Shown: positions 7,095 to 15,112, counted from the first letter of the stretch. The stretch is 16,319 nucleotides of DNA from JBFIHZ01 sp041601535 (GCA_041601535.1 JBFIHZ010000057.1:1-16319); one strand, 5' to 3'. A program made the numbers and translations. Notes: generated by a model not told the origin, from the sequence alone.

Positions 7095-7484
7095 CTTTTT
7101 ACCCCAGGCTTTGTCCTGGGGCTTACCTTAATATACGCAATTTCCGTGGATTTACTGCCACAACCCGTGTTTTTATGGCAACTACCCCCTCACCCGGCAG
7201 CAAAAACCGGCCTCCCGGTCAACCCATTCGAAGGAACTTGCGCCCGCCTGGCGGCGTGGAGAGCTGGTTTGCCCGGTCAGCGCTGACGCACCCGTGTCGG
7301 ACTCCACTTGAGCCACCTGTAGATCAAGCAACTGCGCCGTCTGTAGATGCACAGGGCACACCAGGCTGTAAATTCCAGGCCCCACCGCCGTACAATTCGC
7401 CCAGCCCATGCCGGTAAGCAGCGACTTGCATTACCATGTATGGCAGACTCTGGCAGCCTGAAGGAAGCTATAACGTAAAACGCC
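7078..7484. other. Gene-poor intergenic stretch with small hairpins
   Basis: No reading frame here has recognisable protein character. It contains three notable items. A 7-bp hairpin CCCCAGG/CCTGGGG (7102-7108 with 7115-7121) has no T tract. A short hairpin ACCGG-loop-CCGGT (7206-7219) is followed on the minus strand by a run of T (complement of 7202-7206), possibly a weak minus-strand terminator. A direct repeat CTGTAGAT occurs at 7317-7324 and 7341-7348. The stretch separates the divergent dockerin (-) and GT2 (+) genes, so promoters for both should lie in it. Confidence 0.6.
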
Positions 7485-8411
7485 ATGACAGCTTTTAATC
7501 CACCACGCATCGCCGTACTGATTCCGTGTTATAACGAGGAAGCCACCGTAGCTGAGGTAGTGGCTGCTTTCCGCACCGCCCTGCCCGACGCGGCCATTCA
7601 TGTATTTGACAACAATTCCAGCGACCAGACCCTGCAGCGTGCGCAGCAGGCCGGCGCCCTGACGCAGATCGAACGCAACCAGGGCAAGGGTAACGTGGTA
7701 CGGCGGATGTTTGCCGATGTAGACGCGGACATCTACATCATGGTGGATGGTGACGCCACTTATGACGCGGCGTCCGCCGTGGCCATGGTAGAACTGCTGC
7801 AGGAGCAACAACTGGACATGGTGGTGGCACGCCGGGTCAGCCAGGAGCAACAGGCCTACCGTTCCGGGCACCGCATCGGCAATCGTCTGTTGACCGCCGC
7901 CGTGGGTTATATTTTCGGTCACAAGCTGACCGATATCCTGTCCGGCTACCGGGTGTTTTCACGCCGGTTTGTAAAATCCTTCCCGGCCATGGCGCGCGGT
8001 TTTGAAACGGAAACCGAGCTGACCGTCCACGCCTTGCAGCTGCGCTTGCCGGTGGCCGAACTGGATACCCCCTACTATGCCCGTCCGGAAGGATCAACCA
8101 GCAAGCTCAATACCTGGGGCGACGGGTTTCGCATTCTGGGAAAAATCCTGCGGCTGTTTTCGCTGGAAAAACCCTTGCGCTTTTTCAGCCTGCTGGCGCT
8201 GGCGTTTTTCCTGGTATCAACCGCCTTGTTCATGCCGGTCTTGCGGGATTATCTCGCCACCGGCTTGGTGCCGAAGCTACCCAGCCTGATCGTCGCGGTC
8301 GGGGGTTACCTGATCACCGTTTTGTGCCTGATGGTGGGCGTGATTCTGCGCACCACCGCTACCGGCCGCCTCGAAGCCATGCGTTTCGCCTACCTGCAAA
8401 CACCGCGCTGA
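7485..8411 (+). CDS. GT2 family glycosyltransferase, polyprenyl-phosphate sugar synthase-like, with C-terminal membrane helices
   Basis: A 308-residue protein. The GT-A catalytic domain begins at once (IAVLIPCYNEE, residues 9-19), with FDNNSSDQT (41-49), the metal-binding DGD (88-90), an acceptor-site LSGYRVFSRR (152-161) and RPEGSTSKL (200-208), the last typical of dolichol-phosphate-mannose synthase and GtrB-like enzymes. Two hydrophobic helices follow at about 232-252 and 267-289. The expected reaction is transfer of a sugar from a nucleotide donor to polyprenyl phosphate on the cytoplasmic face; the sugar cannot be told. An in-frame TAA at 7476-7478 rules out an upstream start. There is no Shine-Dalgarno at normal spacing (AAGGA at 7461-7465 is 19 nt away), and TATAAC at 7469-7474 could give an almost leaderless mRNA. 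The GtrA gene follows 6 nt downstream, implying an operon. Confidence 0.9.
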   Translation: MTAFNPPRIAVLIPCYNEEATVAEVVAAFRTALPDAAIHVFDNNSSDQTLQRAQQAGALTQIERNQGKGNVVRRMFADVDADIYIMVDGDATYDAASAVAMVELLQEQQLDMVVARRVSQEQQAYRSGHRIGNRLLTAAVGYIFGHKLTDILSGYRVFSRRFVKSFPAMARGFETETELTVHALQLRLPVAELDTPYYARPEGSTSKLNTWGDGFRILGKILRLFSLEKPLRFFSLLALAFFLVSTALFMPVLRDYLATGLVPKLPSLIVAVGGYLITVLCLMVGVILRTTATGRLEAMRFAYLQTPR

Positions 8412-8417
8412 GCCGGC

Positions 8418-8819
8418 GTGCGCCTGGGCCACCAGTTTTTCCGTTTTGCCGTGATCGGTGCTGTGGGCTTCGTGGTGGACGTGGGCGTGTTGTACGCCTT
8501 GCGCCACGCCGGGCTTGACCTGTATTCGGCCCGCCTGTTGTCCTTCACCGCCGCCGCCACCGCCACCTGGCTGGGCAATCGCGGGTATACGTTTGCCGGC
8601 GGCGGCAAACGCATGGCCGCCCTGCACCGCGAGTGGTTCAACTACGTGCTGGCCATGGGCATCGGCGGCCTGACCAATTACGCGGTATATGCCGTTCTGA
8701 TCAGTTCATTCAACCGGTTTCATTCACACCCGTGGATGGCGGTAGCCGCCGGCACCGCGACGGCCATGGTACTGAACTTCGTTTTGGCGCGGCGATTGTT
8801 GTATCAGCGCGGAGATTGA
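8418..8819 (+). CDS. GtrA family membrane protein (putative lipid-linked sugar flippase)
   Basis: A 133-residue protein with four predicted membrane helices at about 8-28, 36-56, 73-97 and 107-127. The GtrA signatures are an N-terminal FFRFAVIGAVGFVVD stretch, GNRGYTF after helix 2 and LNFVLARRLLY at the end of helix 4. GtrA proteins are thought to move polyprenyl-linked sugars across the inner membrane. The GTG start at 8418 is 6 nt after the GT2 stop and no ATG lies between, so the pair is almost certainly co-translated. The GT2-GtrA order is the classical GtrB/GtrA partnership from O-antigen modification loci, where a third membrane transferase completes the set. Here a candidate for that third protein is encoded convergently, its stop codon 2 nt away. 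Confidence 0.88.
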   Translation: MRLGHQFFRFAVIGAVGFVVDVGVLYALRHAGLDLYSARLLSFTAAATATWLGNRGYTFAGGGKRMAALHREWFNYVLAMGIGGLTNYAVYAVLISSFNRFHSHPWMAVAAGTATAMVLNFVLARRLLYQRGD

Positions 8820-8821
8820 GC

Positions 8822-10393
8822 TTAATTCGCCACGGCGCGGCGCAAGCGGCACAACTGCAGACCGGTGCGCTGCTGCAACCCGGCCTGCAGGAATACCGGC
8901 TGACAGTCTGCCTGCTCGAACTGCTGAAATCCCAGCCGCGGCAGATCCTCTGCGATCAACTCACTGCGCCACTCATTGGCCGATAACAACAGGTAGACCG
9001 GACCCAGGTGGGACGATACCTTCTGTTCGGCCAATGCCGCCAGGCGGTTGCGCTCACGCGCCAGCTGCATGAAATTGGCACGTATGCGCACCATGGGAAT
9101 CGCATCATCCAGCCACAGCGCGGTAAACGCCACCGGTTCGTATCCGTCTATCACCAGCATTGCATCCGGCGGCAGGTTTGCCAGGCTGCTGGGGCTGTCA
9201 GTTTGCAACTCGGGCAGGCCCTGGTGGCGCGGGTACTCAACCGCCCACTGGGTCGCCAGCAACAAGACCAGCAGCACAAACAGACACCGGCCGGAGCGGC
9301 ACCAGCAAGCCGCGCAGGACAGCAACAGCAGCGGTGCCAGCATTTCCAGCACCGCCAGGTAGCGGTAAATGGAAAACATCGCCAGCCACAGGCCATAGCT
9401 GCACAGGCCAAAAACCAGCAACAGGCGCAGTGCCGGCCGTTCCCGCCCCAGCCAGCGCCAGGCCAGCAGCGGACCGAGCAGCAAGGCCGGGTACAGCAAC
9501 ACCATGCGAAGATCGCGAAATGGCATTTCCCATACGCGATGCGGGTCGTTCAGCCAGACCAGCGGATAAGCCAGCCAGTCGACCAGCGAAACCGGCATAA
9601 AGCGCAAATCACGGAAACTGTCGGTGGTAATCCAGGGCGATTGGAACCACTGGTTGAAATACGGGAAGAACGGGTTCTGGTACTCCAGCCACAGGTAGGC
9701 GAACCAGCCACCGCCGGCCAGCAGGAATCCCGCCATGCAACCCAGAGCGTAAGGCCATAGTACCGGCCAGCGCCGGCTGCGGCCCACGCACAGGACGATG
9801 GCCACAAACAGGGCCACGGCATACAGCGCAATTACCAGCTTCAACGCCGCCGCCACGCCCACCAAAACTCCGGCCCAGCCGGCCGCACGGCAGGATGAGG
9901 CAGACGCAAACGCTGCCTGAACAATCAGAATCAGGCCGGCCAGCACCAGGCCGCTCAACAGGGTATCACCCTGGCTGCCGCCCAGTTCCGCGATAAAGAT
10001 CGGGCCGGTCAAACCCAGCCCGGCGGTCAGCCACAACACCCACCCGGGCCAGTTTGCCGGGCCGGTCAGCTGGCGCAGCAACACCACCAGCAGCAGCCAC
10101 TGCACGCATTGCGCCATACCGGTCAGAAACACCAGTACGGACGTATGCAAATAACGGAAACCGAGGTAGTACGGCAGGTGAAACAGCGGATTCAGGAAGG
10201 TTTGCCCCTGCGCCGGAGCCAGGTCAATGGCGTGGCGGCCGTGCACCAGCGCATGCGGGTTATACAGGTGATAGTTCAGCAGATCCCAATCCGGCTGAAA
10301 GCCGAAATAAACCGCCAGCAAACCACCGCTGACAGAAACGGCCAGCGCCAGCCAAGCCAACGGGACACGCTCGATGGCACTGAGCAGTTTCAT
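8822..10393 (-). CDS. Multi-pass membrane protein, probable GT-C type glycosyltransferase
   Basis: A 523-residue protein with about ten hydrophobic segments between residues 10 and 382 and a soluble C-terminal part (about 385-523). The start at 10393 is chosen because its ATG overlaps the tadA stop codon (ATGA, 10390-10393); a longer frame to 10480 has a non-hydrophobic extension inside tadA. After the first helix the periplasmic loop contains D35-W-D37 followed by NYHLYNPHAL, the position and type of acidic motif used by GT-C enzymes to activate a lipid-phosphate-sugar donor. A second loop (about 237-268) is rich in aromatic residues, and SIYRYLAVLEMLAPLLL forms a late helix. It would use a polyprenyl-phosphate sugar, matching the convergent GT2 and GtrA genes. 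I cannot assign a CAZy family or an acceptor. It is the last gene of the gua operon. Confidence 0.75.
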   Translation of the reverse strand: MKLLSAIERVPLAWLALAVSVSGGLLAVYFGFQPDWDLLNYHLYNPHALVHGRHAIDLAPAQGQTFLNPLFHLPYYLGFRYLHTSVLVFLTGMAQCVQWLLLVVLLRQLTGPANWPGWVLWLTAGLGLTGPIFIAELGGSQGDTLLSGLVLAGLILIVQAAFASASSCRAAGWAGVLVGVAAALKLVIALYAVALFVAIVLCVGRSRRWPVLWPYALGCMAGFLLAGGGWFAYLWLEYQNPFFPYFNQWFQSPWITTDSFRDLRFMPVSLVDWLAYPLVWLNDPHRVWEMPFRDLRMVLLYPALLLGPLLAWRWLGRERPALRLLLVFGLCSYGLWLAMFSIYRYLAVLEMLAPLLLLSCAACWCRSGRCLFVLLVLLLATQWAVEYPRHQGLPELQTDSPSSLANLPPDAMLVIDGYEPVAFTALWLDDAIPMVRIRANFMQLARERNRLAALAEQKVSSHLGPVYLLLSANEWRSELIAEDLPRLGFQQFEQADCQPVFLQAGLQQRTGLQLCRLRRAVAN

Positions 10394-10917
10394 GATTCGC
10401 CGCGGCTGGTGTTGGACCTTTTTTGCGTTTCCTGTTCTTCCCGGCGGCGCTGGAAAAACGCCTGCAGCCGGGAGCTGCACTCACCGGCAAGACAGCCACC
10501 GGCGACTTCCACGCGGTGATTGTGCGCGGCGTGCTGCAACAGCTCAAAGCGGCTCCCTGCGGCGCCGGTTTTTGGGTCGGTAGCGGCAAACACCACGCGC
10601 GCCAGCCGGGCGTGGATAATGGCACCCGCGCACATGCAGCAGGGCTCCAGTGTCACGTACAGCTCACATCCCGGCAAACGGTAATTGCCCAGCCGCTGGC
10701 CGGCGTCACGCAAGGCCAGGATTTCCGCGTGAGCGCTGGCATCGTGCAGGCCGATGGTGCGGTTCCAGCCTTCGCCCACCAGCACGCCATCACGCACTAC
10801 CACGGCGCCAACCGGCACTTCATTTTCCTGTTCGGCAAGCGCTGCCAGTTCCAGGGCCCGACGCATCCAGTGCGCATCCTGCGTGCTGAACCCCGCTTGT
10901 GCCGCCCTATCGCTCAT
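10390..10917 (-). CDS. tadA: tRNA adenosine(34) deaminase TadA
   Basis: A 175-residue cytidine-deaminase-fold enzyme that converts adenosine 34 to inosine in the anticodon of tRNA-Arg(ACG), an essential step in decoding CGN codons. Zinc ligands and the catalytic glutamate are visible: H63-A-E65 within SAHAEILAL and C93-C-M-C96 within TLEPCCMCAGAI. NEVPVGAVVV (32-41) and the DPKTGAAGS segment (114-122) are also typical. The start at 10917 is two bases after the stop of the upstream oxygenase gene; a 21-residue extension to 10980 would lie inside that gene and resembles no TadA. A tail of about 20 residues rich in Arg, Glu and Gln closes the protein. Its stop overlaps the next start by 4 nt. 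Confidence 0.95.
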   Translation of the reverse strand: MSDRAAQAGFSTQDAHWMRRALELAALAEQENEVPVGAVVVRDGVLVGEGWNRTIGLHDASAHAEILALRDAGQRLGNYRLPGCELYVTLEPCCMCAGAIIHARLARVVFAATDPKTGAAGSRFELLQHAAHNHRVEVAGGCLAGECSSRLQAFFQRRREEQETQKRSNTSRGES

Positions 10918-10919
10918 AT

Positions 10920-11990
10920 TCAGCCGGCCCTGGCGCGCAACCACAGCCTGATGCGCCGCAACGGCGCGGTGATACGCCACGAGGTGGAGTGTTCCAGTTC
11001 GTGAATCCGCGCCTGCAGCTTCCGTATCATGCGCTCGTCGGCAACACCAGCCGCGCTGCCGGAAGACGCTGCTGGCATGGCCTGTGGATCAGTGTCCTGC
11101 GGCAGCTGGTCTTTCAGCCGGTTCACTTCGCCGTACAGGTGATGAATATTGCGGTACAGGCGCTTGAGGTGCTGGTCGCGCCGCGCCAGCAAGGTTTTCA
11201 GTTCCTGCACATGCGCGGCATCCAGCGTCAGCCCGGGCCGGTAGGTGGACGGCAGATGGCGCTCAACATACACCGTGGAATGCTCTTCAGCGGTCTCGCG
11301 CGGCGGCCGGCTGTCGGTGTAGTAATACAGTGCGAATGATTTGCGCGACAGCGACTGTTGTTCCGGCGGCAGATTGATGCGTTCAAAACCGTGCCATGAA
11401 TACTCGTTGGTTTCGAAGATCACGCAGCGGTTCATCAGCGGGCTGACGGTGATGATTTCATCCTGCTCCGGACTGAGGTACGGGTCGCGGTGGAATTGCA
11501 GGGCTCCGCCCCAGGCATCGTCCCATTGCTCGTTCAGATAAACAATCAGGTTCAGCCGGCGGTGCTGCCGCGTGAACGGGTGGTAATTGAAATCAACATG
11601 CGGGTCGAGATCCTGGCCATGGCGGTTCTCATGTGTACCACCACCAAAATAGTACGGATCATAACGGAGATCATCAATACCGGTAACGGTCTCGATGAGG
11701 TTGAGGAATGACGCACTTTGCACCAGCTCGTCGAGCTGCCGGTAAGCGGCACCCAGGCCAGTGACTTTCTCCTGCGTGGCCTTGCCGCCGACTTCGCCGT
11801 TTTCATTAACCGCCCGGCGTTCATCAAAACGCGGAAACTGCTGCACCAGCCGGGCACAGAAATCCGCCGTGAAGAATTGGTCTATCACCACGTGGCGGAA
11901 TGGCTGCGCACTGGCAAAAGACTGTTGCAGTTCCTGCTGCCGCTGCAACACCCTGGCGTCAATTACCCCGGCAGTGTCCAAGGCAGACAT
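10920..11990 (-). CDS. 2-oxoglutarate/Fe(II)-dependent oxygenase with C-terminal coiled coil
   Basis: A 356-residue protein. The start at 11990 has GGGAG (11998-12002) at 7 nt spacing; a longer frame to 12104 lies inside guaA. The double-stranded beta-helix core shows the iron triad and cosubstrate residue: H131-x-D133 in DPHVDFNYHP, H200 in EYSWHGFERI and R216 in SLSRKSFALYYY, the prolyl-4-hydroxylase-like arrangement. Residues about 258-298 are a predicted coiled coil, followed by an Ala/Ser/Pro-rich linker, a second short helix (about 318-335) and the end motif STSWRITAPLRRI (335-347). That last motif commonly follows coiled coils in glycosyltransferases and methyltransferases of surface-polysaccharide loci, suggesting a glycan or glycoconjugate role rather than a housekeeping one. 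It sits between guaA and tadA, with gaps of 4 and 2 nt. The substrate is unknown. Confidence 0.85.
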   Translation of the reverse strand: MSALDTAGVIDARVLQRQQELQQSFASAQPFRHVVIDQFFTADFCARLVQQFPRFDERRAVNENGEVGGKATQEKVTGLGAAYRQLDELVQSASFLNLIETVTGIDDLRYDPYYFGGGTHENRHGQDLDPHVDFNYHPFTRQHRRLNLIVYLNEQWDDAWGGALQFHRDPYLSPEQDEIITVSPLMNRCVIFETNEYSWHGFERINLPPEQQSLSRKSFALYYYTDSRPPRETAEEHSTVYVERHLPSTYRPGLTLDAAHVQELKTLLARRDQHLKRLYRNIHHLYGEVNRLKDQLPQDTDPQAMPAASSGSAAGVADERMIRKLQARIHELEHSTSWRITAPLRRIRLWLRARAG

Positions 11991-11994
11991 GGGT

Positions 11995-13581
11995 TCACTC
12001 CCATTCGATGGTGGCGGGTGGCTTGCCTGAAATATCGTACACGATGCGCGAAACACCATCGATTTCGTTGGCGATGCGCAGCGAAACGTGCTCAAGGAAT
12101 TCATACGGCAAGCGCGCCCAGCGGGCGGTCATGAAATCGATGGTTTGCACTGCGCGCAGGGCAATCACGTATTCATATCGCCGCTGGTCGCCGGTCACAC
12201 CGACCGATTTGACCGGCAGGAAAACGGCGAACGCCTGGCTGACGTCATCGTACAGGCCGGCTTTGAGCAGTTCCTGGATAAAAATATGGTCCGCGCGCGC
12301 CAGGATCGAAAGGTATTCCGGTTTGACTTCACCCAGAACGCGCACGCCCAGACCCGGACCCGGGAATGGATGGCGGTAAACCATTTCCCGCGGCAGACCC
12401 AGTTCCACACCAATACGGCGCACTTCGTCCTTGAACAGCTCGCGCAGCGGTTCGACCAGTTCCATTTTCATGTAATCTGGCAGGCCGCCCACGTTGTGGT
12501 GCGATTTGATCACGTGCGCCTTGCCGGTTTTGCTGCCGGCCGATTCAATCACATCCGGGTAGATGGTGCCCTGGGCCAGCCACTTGGCATTGCCGCAGGC
12601 CCTGGCCTGCTCTTCGAACACATCAATAAAGGCCTTGCCAATCACCTTGCGTTTTTCTTCCGGGTCGGTCACGCCTTGCAGGTCAGACAGGAAGGCTTCG
12701 CTGGCATCCACCCGCACCACGCGCACACCCATATGCTGGGCAAACGTGGCCATCACCTGATCCGACTCACCATAACGCAGCATGCCGGTATCAACAAAAA
12801 TACAGGTCAACTGGTCGCCAATGGCGCGGTGCAGCAGCGCTGCCACCACGCTGGAGTCCACCCCGCCCGACAGGCCCAGGATCACCTCATCCGAACCCAC
12901 CTGTGCGCGTACCCGCTCGACCGCGTCCTCGATGATATTCTGCGCGGTCCAGTAACCATCACAGCCGCAGATTTCACTGACAAAACGTTCCAGCAGACGC
13001 TGGCCCTGGGCGGTATGGGTAACTTCCGGGTGAAACTGCAGGCCATAAAACCGCCGTTCTTCGTCAGCCATTACGGATACCGGGGCCGAATCCGTGCCGG
13101 CAACCACGCTGAAACCGGCCGGTGGCGCCGTCACCTTGTCGCCATGGCTCATCCACACATCCAGCTGCGGCTGTCCGGCGGAGGTGATGTGATCGTGGAT
13201 ATCATCCAGCAAGCCACATTCGCCCAGCACGTTGACGCGGGCGTGGCCGAACTCCTTCAGTTCCGACGATTCCACCCGGCCACCCAACTGCATGGCCATG
13301 GTATGCAGGCCGTAGCAGATGCCCAGCACCGGCACGCCCAGCTGGTACACCACCGGTGGTGCCAGTGGCCCGTTTTCCGCGTGGACCGACTCAGGCCCAC
13401 CTGACAGGATTACCCCGTTGGCGCCGAAGGCGCTGATGTCATCGGCGTCCGCATCCCACGGCCAGATCTCACAATAGACACCGATCTCACGAATGCGGCG
13501 GGCGATCAACTGGGTGTATTGCGACCCGAAATCAAGAATCAGGATGCGGTGCTGGTGAATATCGTGCGTCATGTTTGCCAT
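11995..13581 (-). CDS. guaA: GMP synthase (glutamine-hydrolysing)
   Basis: A 528-residue two-domain enzyme that aminates XMP to GMP, the last step of guanine nucleotide synthesis. The N-terminal class I glutamine amidotransferase domain shows ILDFGSQYTQLIARR (14-28), the nucleophile C89 in GICYG and the H184/E186 pair in LQFHPEVTHT. The ATP pyrophosphatase domain has the PP-loop LSGGVDSS (237-244), and the dimerisation domain carries the HPFPGPGLGVRVLGE segment and ends with the usual PPATIEWE. Length is normal for the family. Two starts are possible, 13581 and 13572 (MTHDIHQ); neither has a clear Shine-Dalgarno, and I keep the longer. It follows guaB after 73 nt, with no terminator between. 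Its last codons supply the ribosome binding site of the next gene. Confidence 0.97.
   Translation of the reverse strand: MANMTHDIHQHRILILDFGSQYTQLIARRIREIGVYCEIWPWDADADDISAFGANGVILSGGPESVHAENGPLAPPVVYQLGVPVLGICYGLHTMAMQLGGRVESSELKEFGHARVNVLGECGLLDDIHDHITSAGQPQLDVWMSHGDKVTAPPAGFSVVAGTDSAPVSVMADEERRFYGLQFHPEVTHTAQGQRLLERFVSEICGCDGYWTAQNIIEDAVERVRAQVGSDEVILGLSGGVDSSVVAALLHRAIGDQLTCIFVDTGMLRYGESDQVMATFAQHMGVRVVRVDASEAFLSDLQGVTDPEEKRKVIGKAFIDVFEEQARACGNAKWLAQGTIYPDVIESAGSKTGKAHVIKSHHNVGGLPDYMKMELVEPLRELFKDEVRRIGVELGLPREMVYRHPFPGPGLGVRVLGEVKPEYLSILARADHIFIQELLKAGLYDDVSQAFAVFLPVKSVGVTGDQRRYEYVIALRAVQTIDFMTARWARLPYEFLEHVSLRIANEIDGVSRIVYDISGKPPATIEWE
11998..12002 (-). promoter_or_regulatory. Ribosome binding site of the oxygenase gene, within the end of guaA
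   Basis: GGGAG on the minus strand is formed by the last two sense codons of guaA, directly before its TGA, and sits 7 nt from the ATG at 11990. It decides the start of the oxygenase and implies translational coupling to guaA. Confidence 0.75.
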
Positions 13582-13654
13582 TCTGTGTGAGGCCGGCCGG
13601 CAACTGCCAGCGCCAGGGTTACAGGAAAGCCCGGGTTACAACACAACCCGCCGT

Positions 13655-15112
13655 TCAAGACAGCTTGTAGTTCGGCGCTTCCTTGGTGATCTGTACATCG
13701 TGCGCATGGCTTTCGCGGATGCCCGCGTTGGTGATGCGCACGAAACGTGCATTCTCATGAAACGCTTCAATGGTGGCGCTGCCCATATAACCCATGGAAG
13801 CACGCAAACCGCCCAGTAACTGATGCACCACGCCCGACAGCGCACCCTTGTACGGCACCCTGCCCTCGATGCCTTCCGGCACCAGTTTGTCGGCCTCGAC
13901 ATCGATCTGGAAATAACGGTCCTTGGAGCCTTGCTGCATGGCGCCCAGCGAGCCCATGCCGCGGTAGGACTTGTACGATCTGCCCTGGAACAGCTCAACC
14001 TCACCCGGTGCCTCTTCGGTACCGGCAAACAGGCCTCCAATCATTACCGAGCGGGCGCCGGCTGCTATGGCCTTGGCAAAGTCACCGGAAAAACGAATGC
14101 CACCATCAGCAATCAGCGGCACGCCGGTATCTTTCAGCGCCGCCGCGACATTGGCCACCGCGGTAATCTGCGGCACGCCCACACCGGCCACCACGCGGGT
14201 GGTGCAGATCGAGCCCGGGCCCTGGCCGACTTTCACGCCATCGGCACCGGCCTGCACCAGCGCCAGAGCGCCTTCGCCGGTGGTGACATTGCCGCCCACC
14301 ACCTGGACATCCGGAAATTGCTGCTTCACCCAGCGCACCCGGTCCAGTACGCCCAGCGTATGGCCATGGGCGGTGTCTACCACCACCACATCAACCCCGG
14401 CTTCCACCAGCGCGGTAACGCGTTCCTCGGTATCGCCGCCCACGCCTACCGCGGCCGCCACCAGCAGGCGCTCCTGTGAATCCTTGGCGGCATTGGGAAA
14501 ATCGGATGACTTCTGGATATCCTTGACGGTGATCAGGCCGCGCAGTTCGAAATCGGCATTGACCACCAGTACTTTTTCAATACGGTGCTTGTGCAGCAAT
14601 TCCAGCACCTCGTCCTGGCTGGCATCCTCGCGCACCGTGATCAGCTTGTCTTTGCGCGTCATGATATTGCGCACCGGATCATCCAGCTTCTTTTCAAAGC
14701 GCATATCGCGGCTGGTGACGATGCCGACCAGTTCGTTGCCGTCCACTACCGGGACGCCGGAAATATTGTGCCGATGGGTAATTTCCAGCACGTCGCGAAT
14801 GGTCGCATCCGGGGTAATGGTGATCGGGTCCTTGATCACGCCCGCTTCATATTTCTTCACCACCCGCACCTGCTCCGCCTGCTGCGCCAGCGTCATGTTC
14901 TTGTGCACCACGCCGATGCCACCGGCCTGGGCCATGGCGATCGCCAGGCGAGCTTCGGTCACCGTGTCCATGGCGGCCGAGATCAGTGGCACGTTGATGT
15001 GCAGGTCGCGGGTCAGCAGGGTCCGCAGATTGACATCCCGCGGCATGATTTCCGAGTAGGCTGGCTGCAGCGATACGTCGTCAAAAGTCAGGGCCTCACC
15101 AATCAGATGCAT
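13655..15112 (-). CDS. guaB: IMP dehydrogenase
   Basis: A 485-residue enzyme that oxidises IMP to XMP with NAD+, the committed step to GMP. The start at 15112 (MHLIGEALTFDDV) has a strong GGGAGGAG ten bases upstream and matches the usual N-terminus; the frame can be extended to 15283 but that adds 57 residues of leader-like, Arg/Gly/Pro-rich sequence. The TIM-barrel includes SAAMDTVTE (45-53), DTAHGH (246-251), the loop GPGSICTTR with catalytic C303, and YRGMGSLGAM in the flap region. Two CBS domains that bind adenine or guanine nucleotides are inserted at about 92-203. Length is normal. The gene heads the minus-strand operon and is divergent from xseA, as in Escherichia coli. Confidence 0.97.
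   Translation of the reverse strand: MHLIGEALTFDDVSLQPAYSEIMPRDVNLRTLLTRDLHINVPLISAAMDTVTEARLAIAMAQAGGIGVVHKNMTLAQQAEQVRVVKKYEAGVIKDPITITPDATIRDVLEITHRHNISGVPVVDGNELVGIVTSRDMRFEKKLDDPVRNIMTRKDKLITVREDASQDEVLELLHKHRIEKVLVVNADFELRGLITVKDIQKSSDFPNAAKDSQERLLVAAAVGVGGDTEERVTALVEAGVDVVVVDTAHGHTLGVLDRVRWVKQQFPDVQVVGGNVTTGEGALALVQAGADGVKVGQGPGSICTTRVVAGVGVPQITAVANVAAALKDTGVPLIADGGIRFSGDFAKAIAAGARSVMIGGLFAGTEEAPGEVELFQGRSYKSYRGMGSLGAMQQGSKDRYFQIDVEADKLVPEGIEGRVPYKGALSGVVHQLLGGLRASMGYMGSATIEAFHENARFVRITNAGIRESHAHDVQITKEAPNYKLS

Noticed and set aside
7102..7121. The CCCCAGG/CCTGGGG hairpin as an intrinsic terminator.
   Set aside because: Neither strand has a T tract after the stem, and no gene ends just upstream of it on either strand.
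7121..7180. A sigma-54 type promoter upstream of the dockerin gene (minus-strand TGGCA and TTGC).
   Set aside because: The GG and GC elements are about 20 nt apart rather than the required 10.
7237..7274. Minus-strand GGGCAAACC (7266-7274) and GGGCGCAAG (7237-7245), resembling conserved parts of the cyclic-di-GMP-I (GEMM) riboswitch.
   Set aside because: The segment between them does not form the required paired stem with a GNRA-type loop, and the second element lacks the ACGCAAAGC core. No receptor helix is visible. Treated as chance unless a covariance model says otherwise.
7349..7362. Plus-strand GCACAGGGCACACC, one mismatch from a conserved GEMM riboswitch element.
   Set aside because: The bases that follow contain no GGGACGCAAAGC-like element and no matching stem.
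6839..7417. A 192-codon plus-strand frame overlapping the start of the dockerin gene and the intergenic stretch.
   Set aside because: Half of it is antisense to a well-supported signal peptide and mature region, the rest is Pro/Thr-rich without structure, and there is no ribosome binding site.
7182..7510. Two overlapping minus-strand frames (7182-7409 and 7277-7510) in the intergenic stretch.
   Set aside because: Both lack ribosome binding sites and recognisable composition, and one runs into the GT2 start.
9008..9760. A 250-codon plus-strand frame opposite the GT-C-like gene.
   Set aside because: It is dominated by Gln, Arg and Ala as expected from the complement of a Leu/Ala-rich membrane protein; no motif is seen.
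12088..13404. A 438-codon open frame on the plus strand opposite guaA.
   Set aside because: It is rich in His, Gln and Arg with no recognisable motif, and lies wholly antisense to a complete, highly conserved guaA. Long antisense frames are common in high-GC genes.
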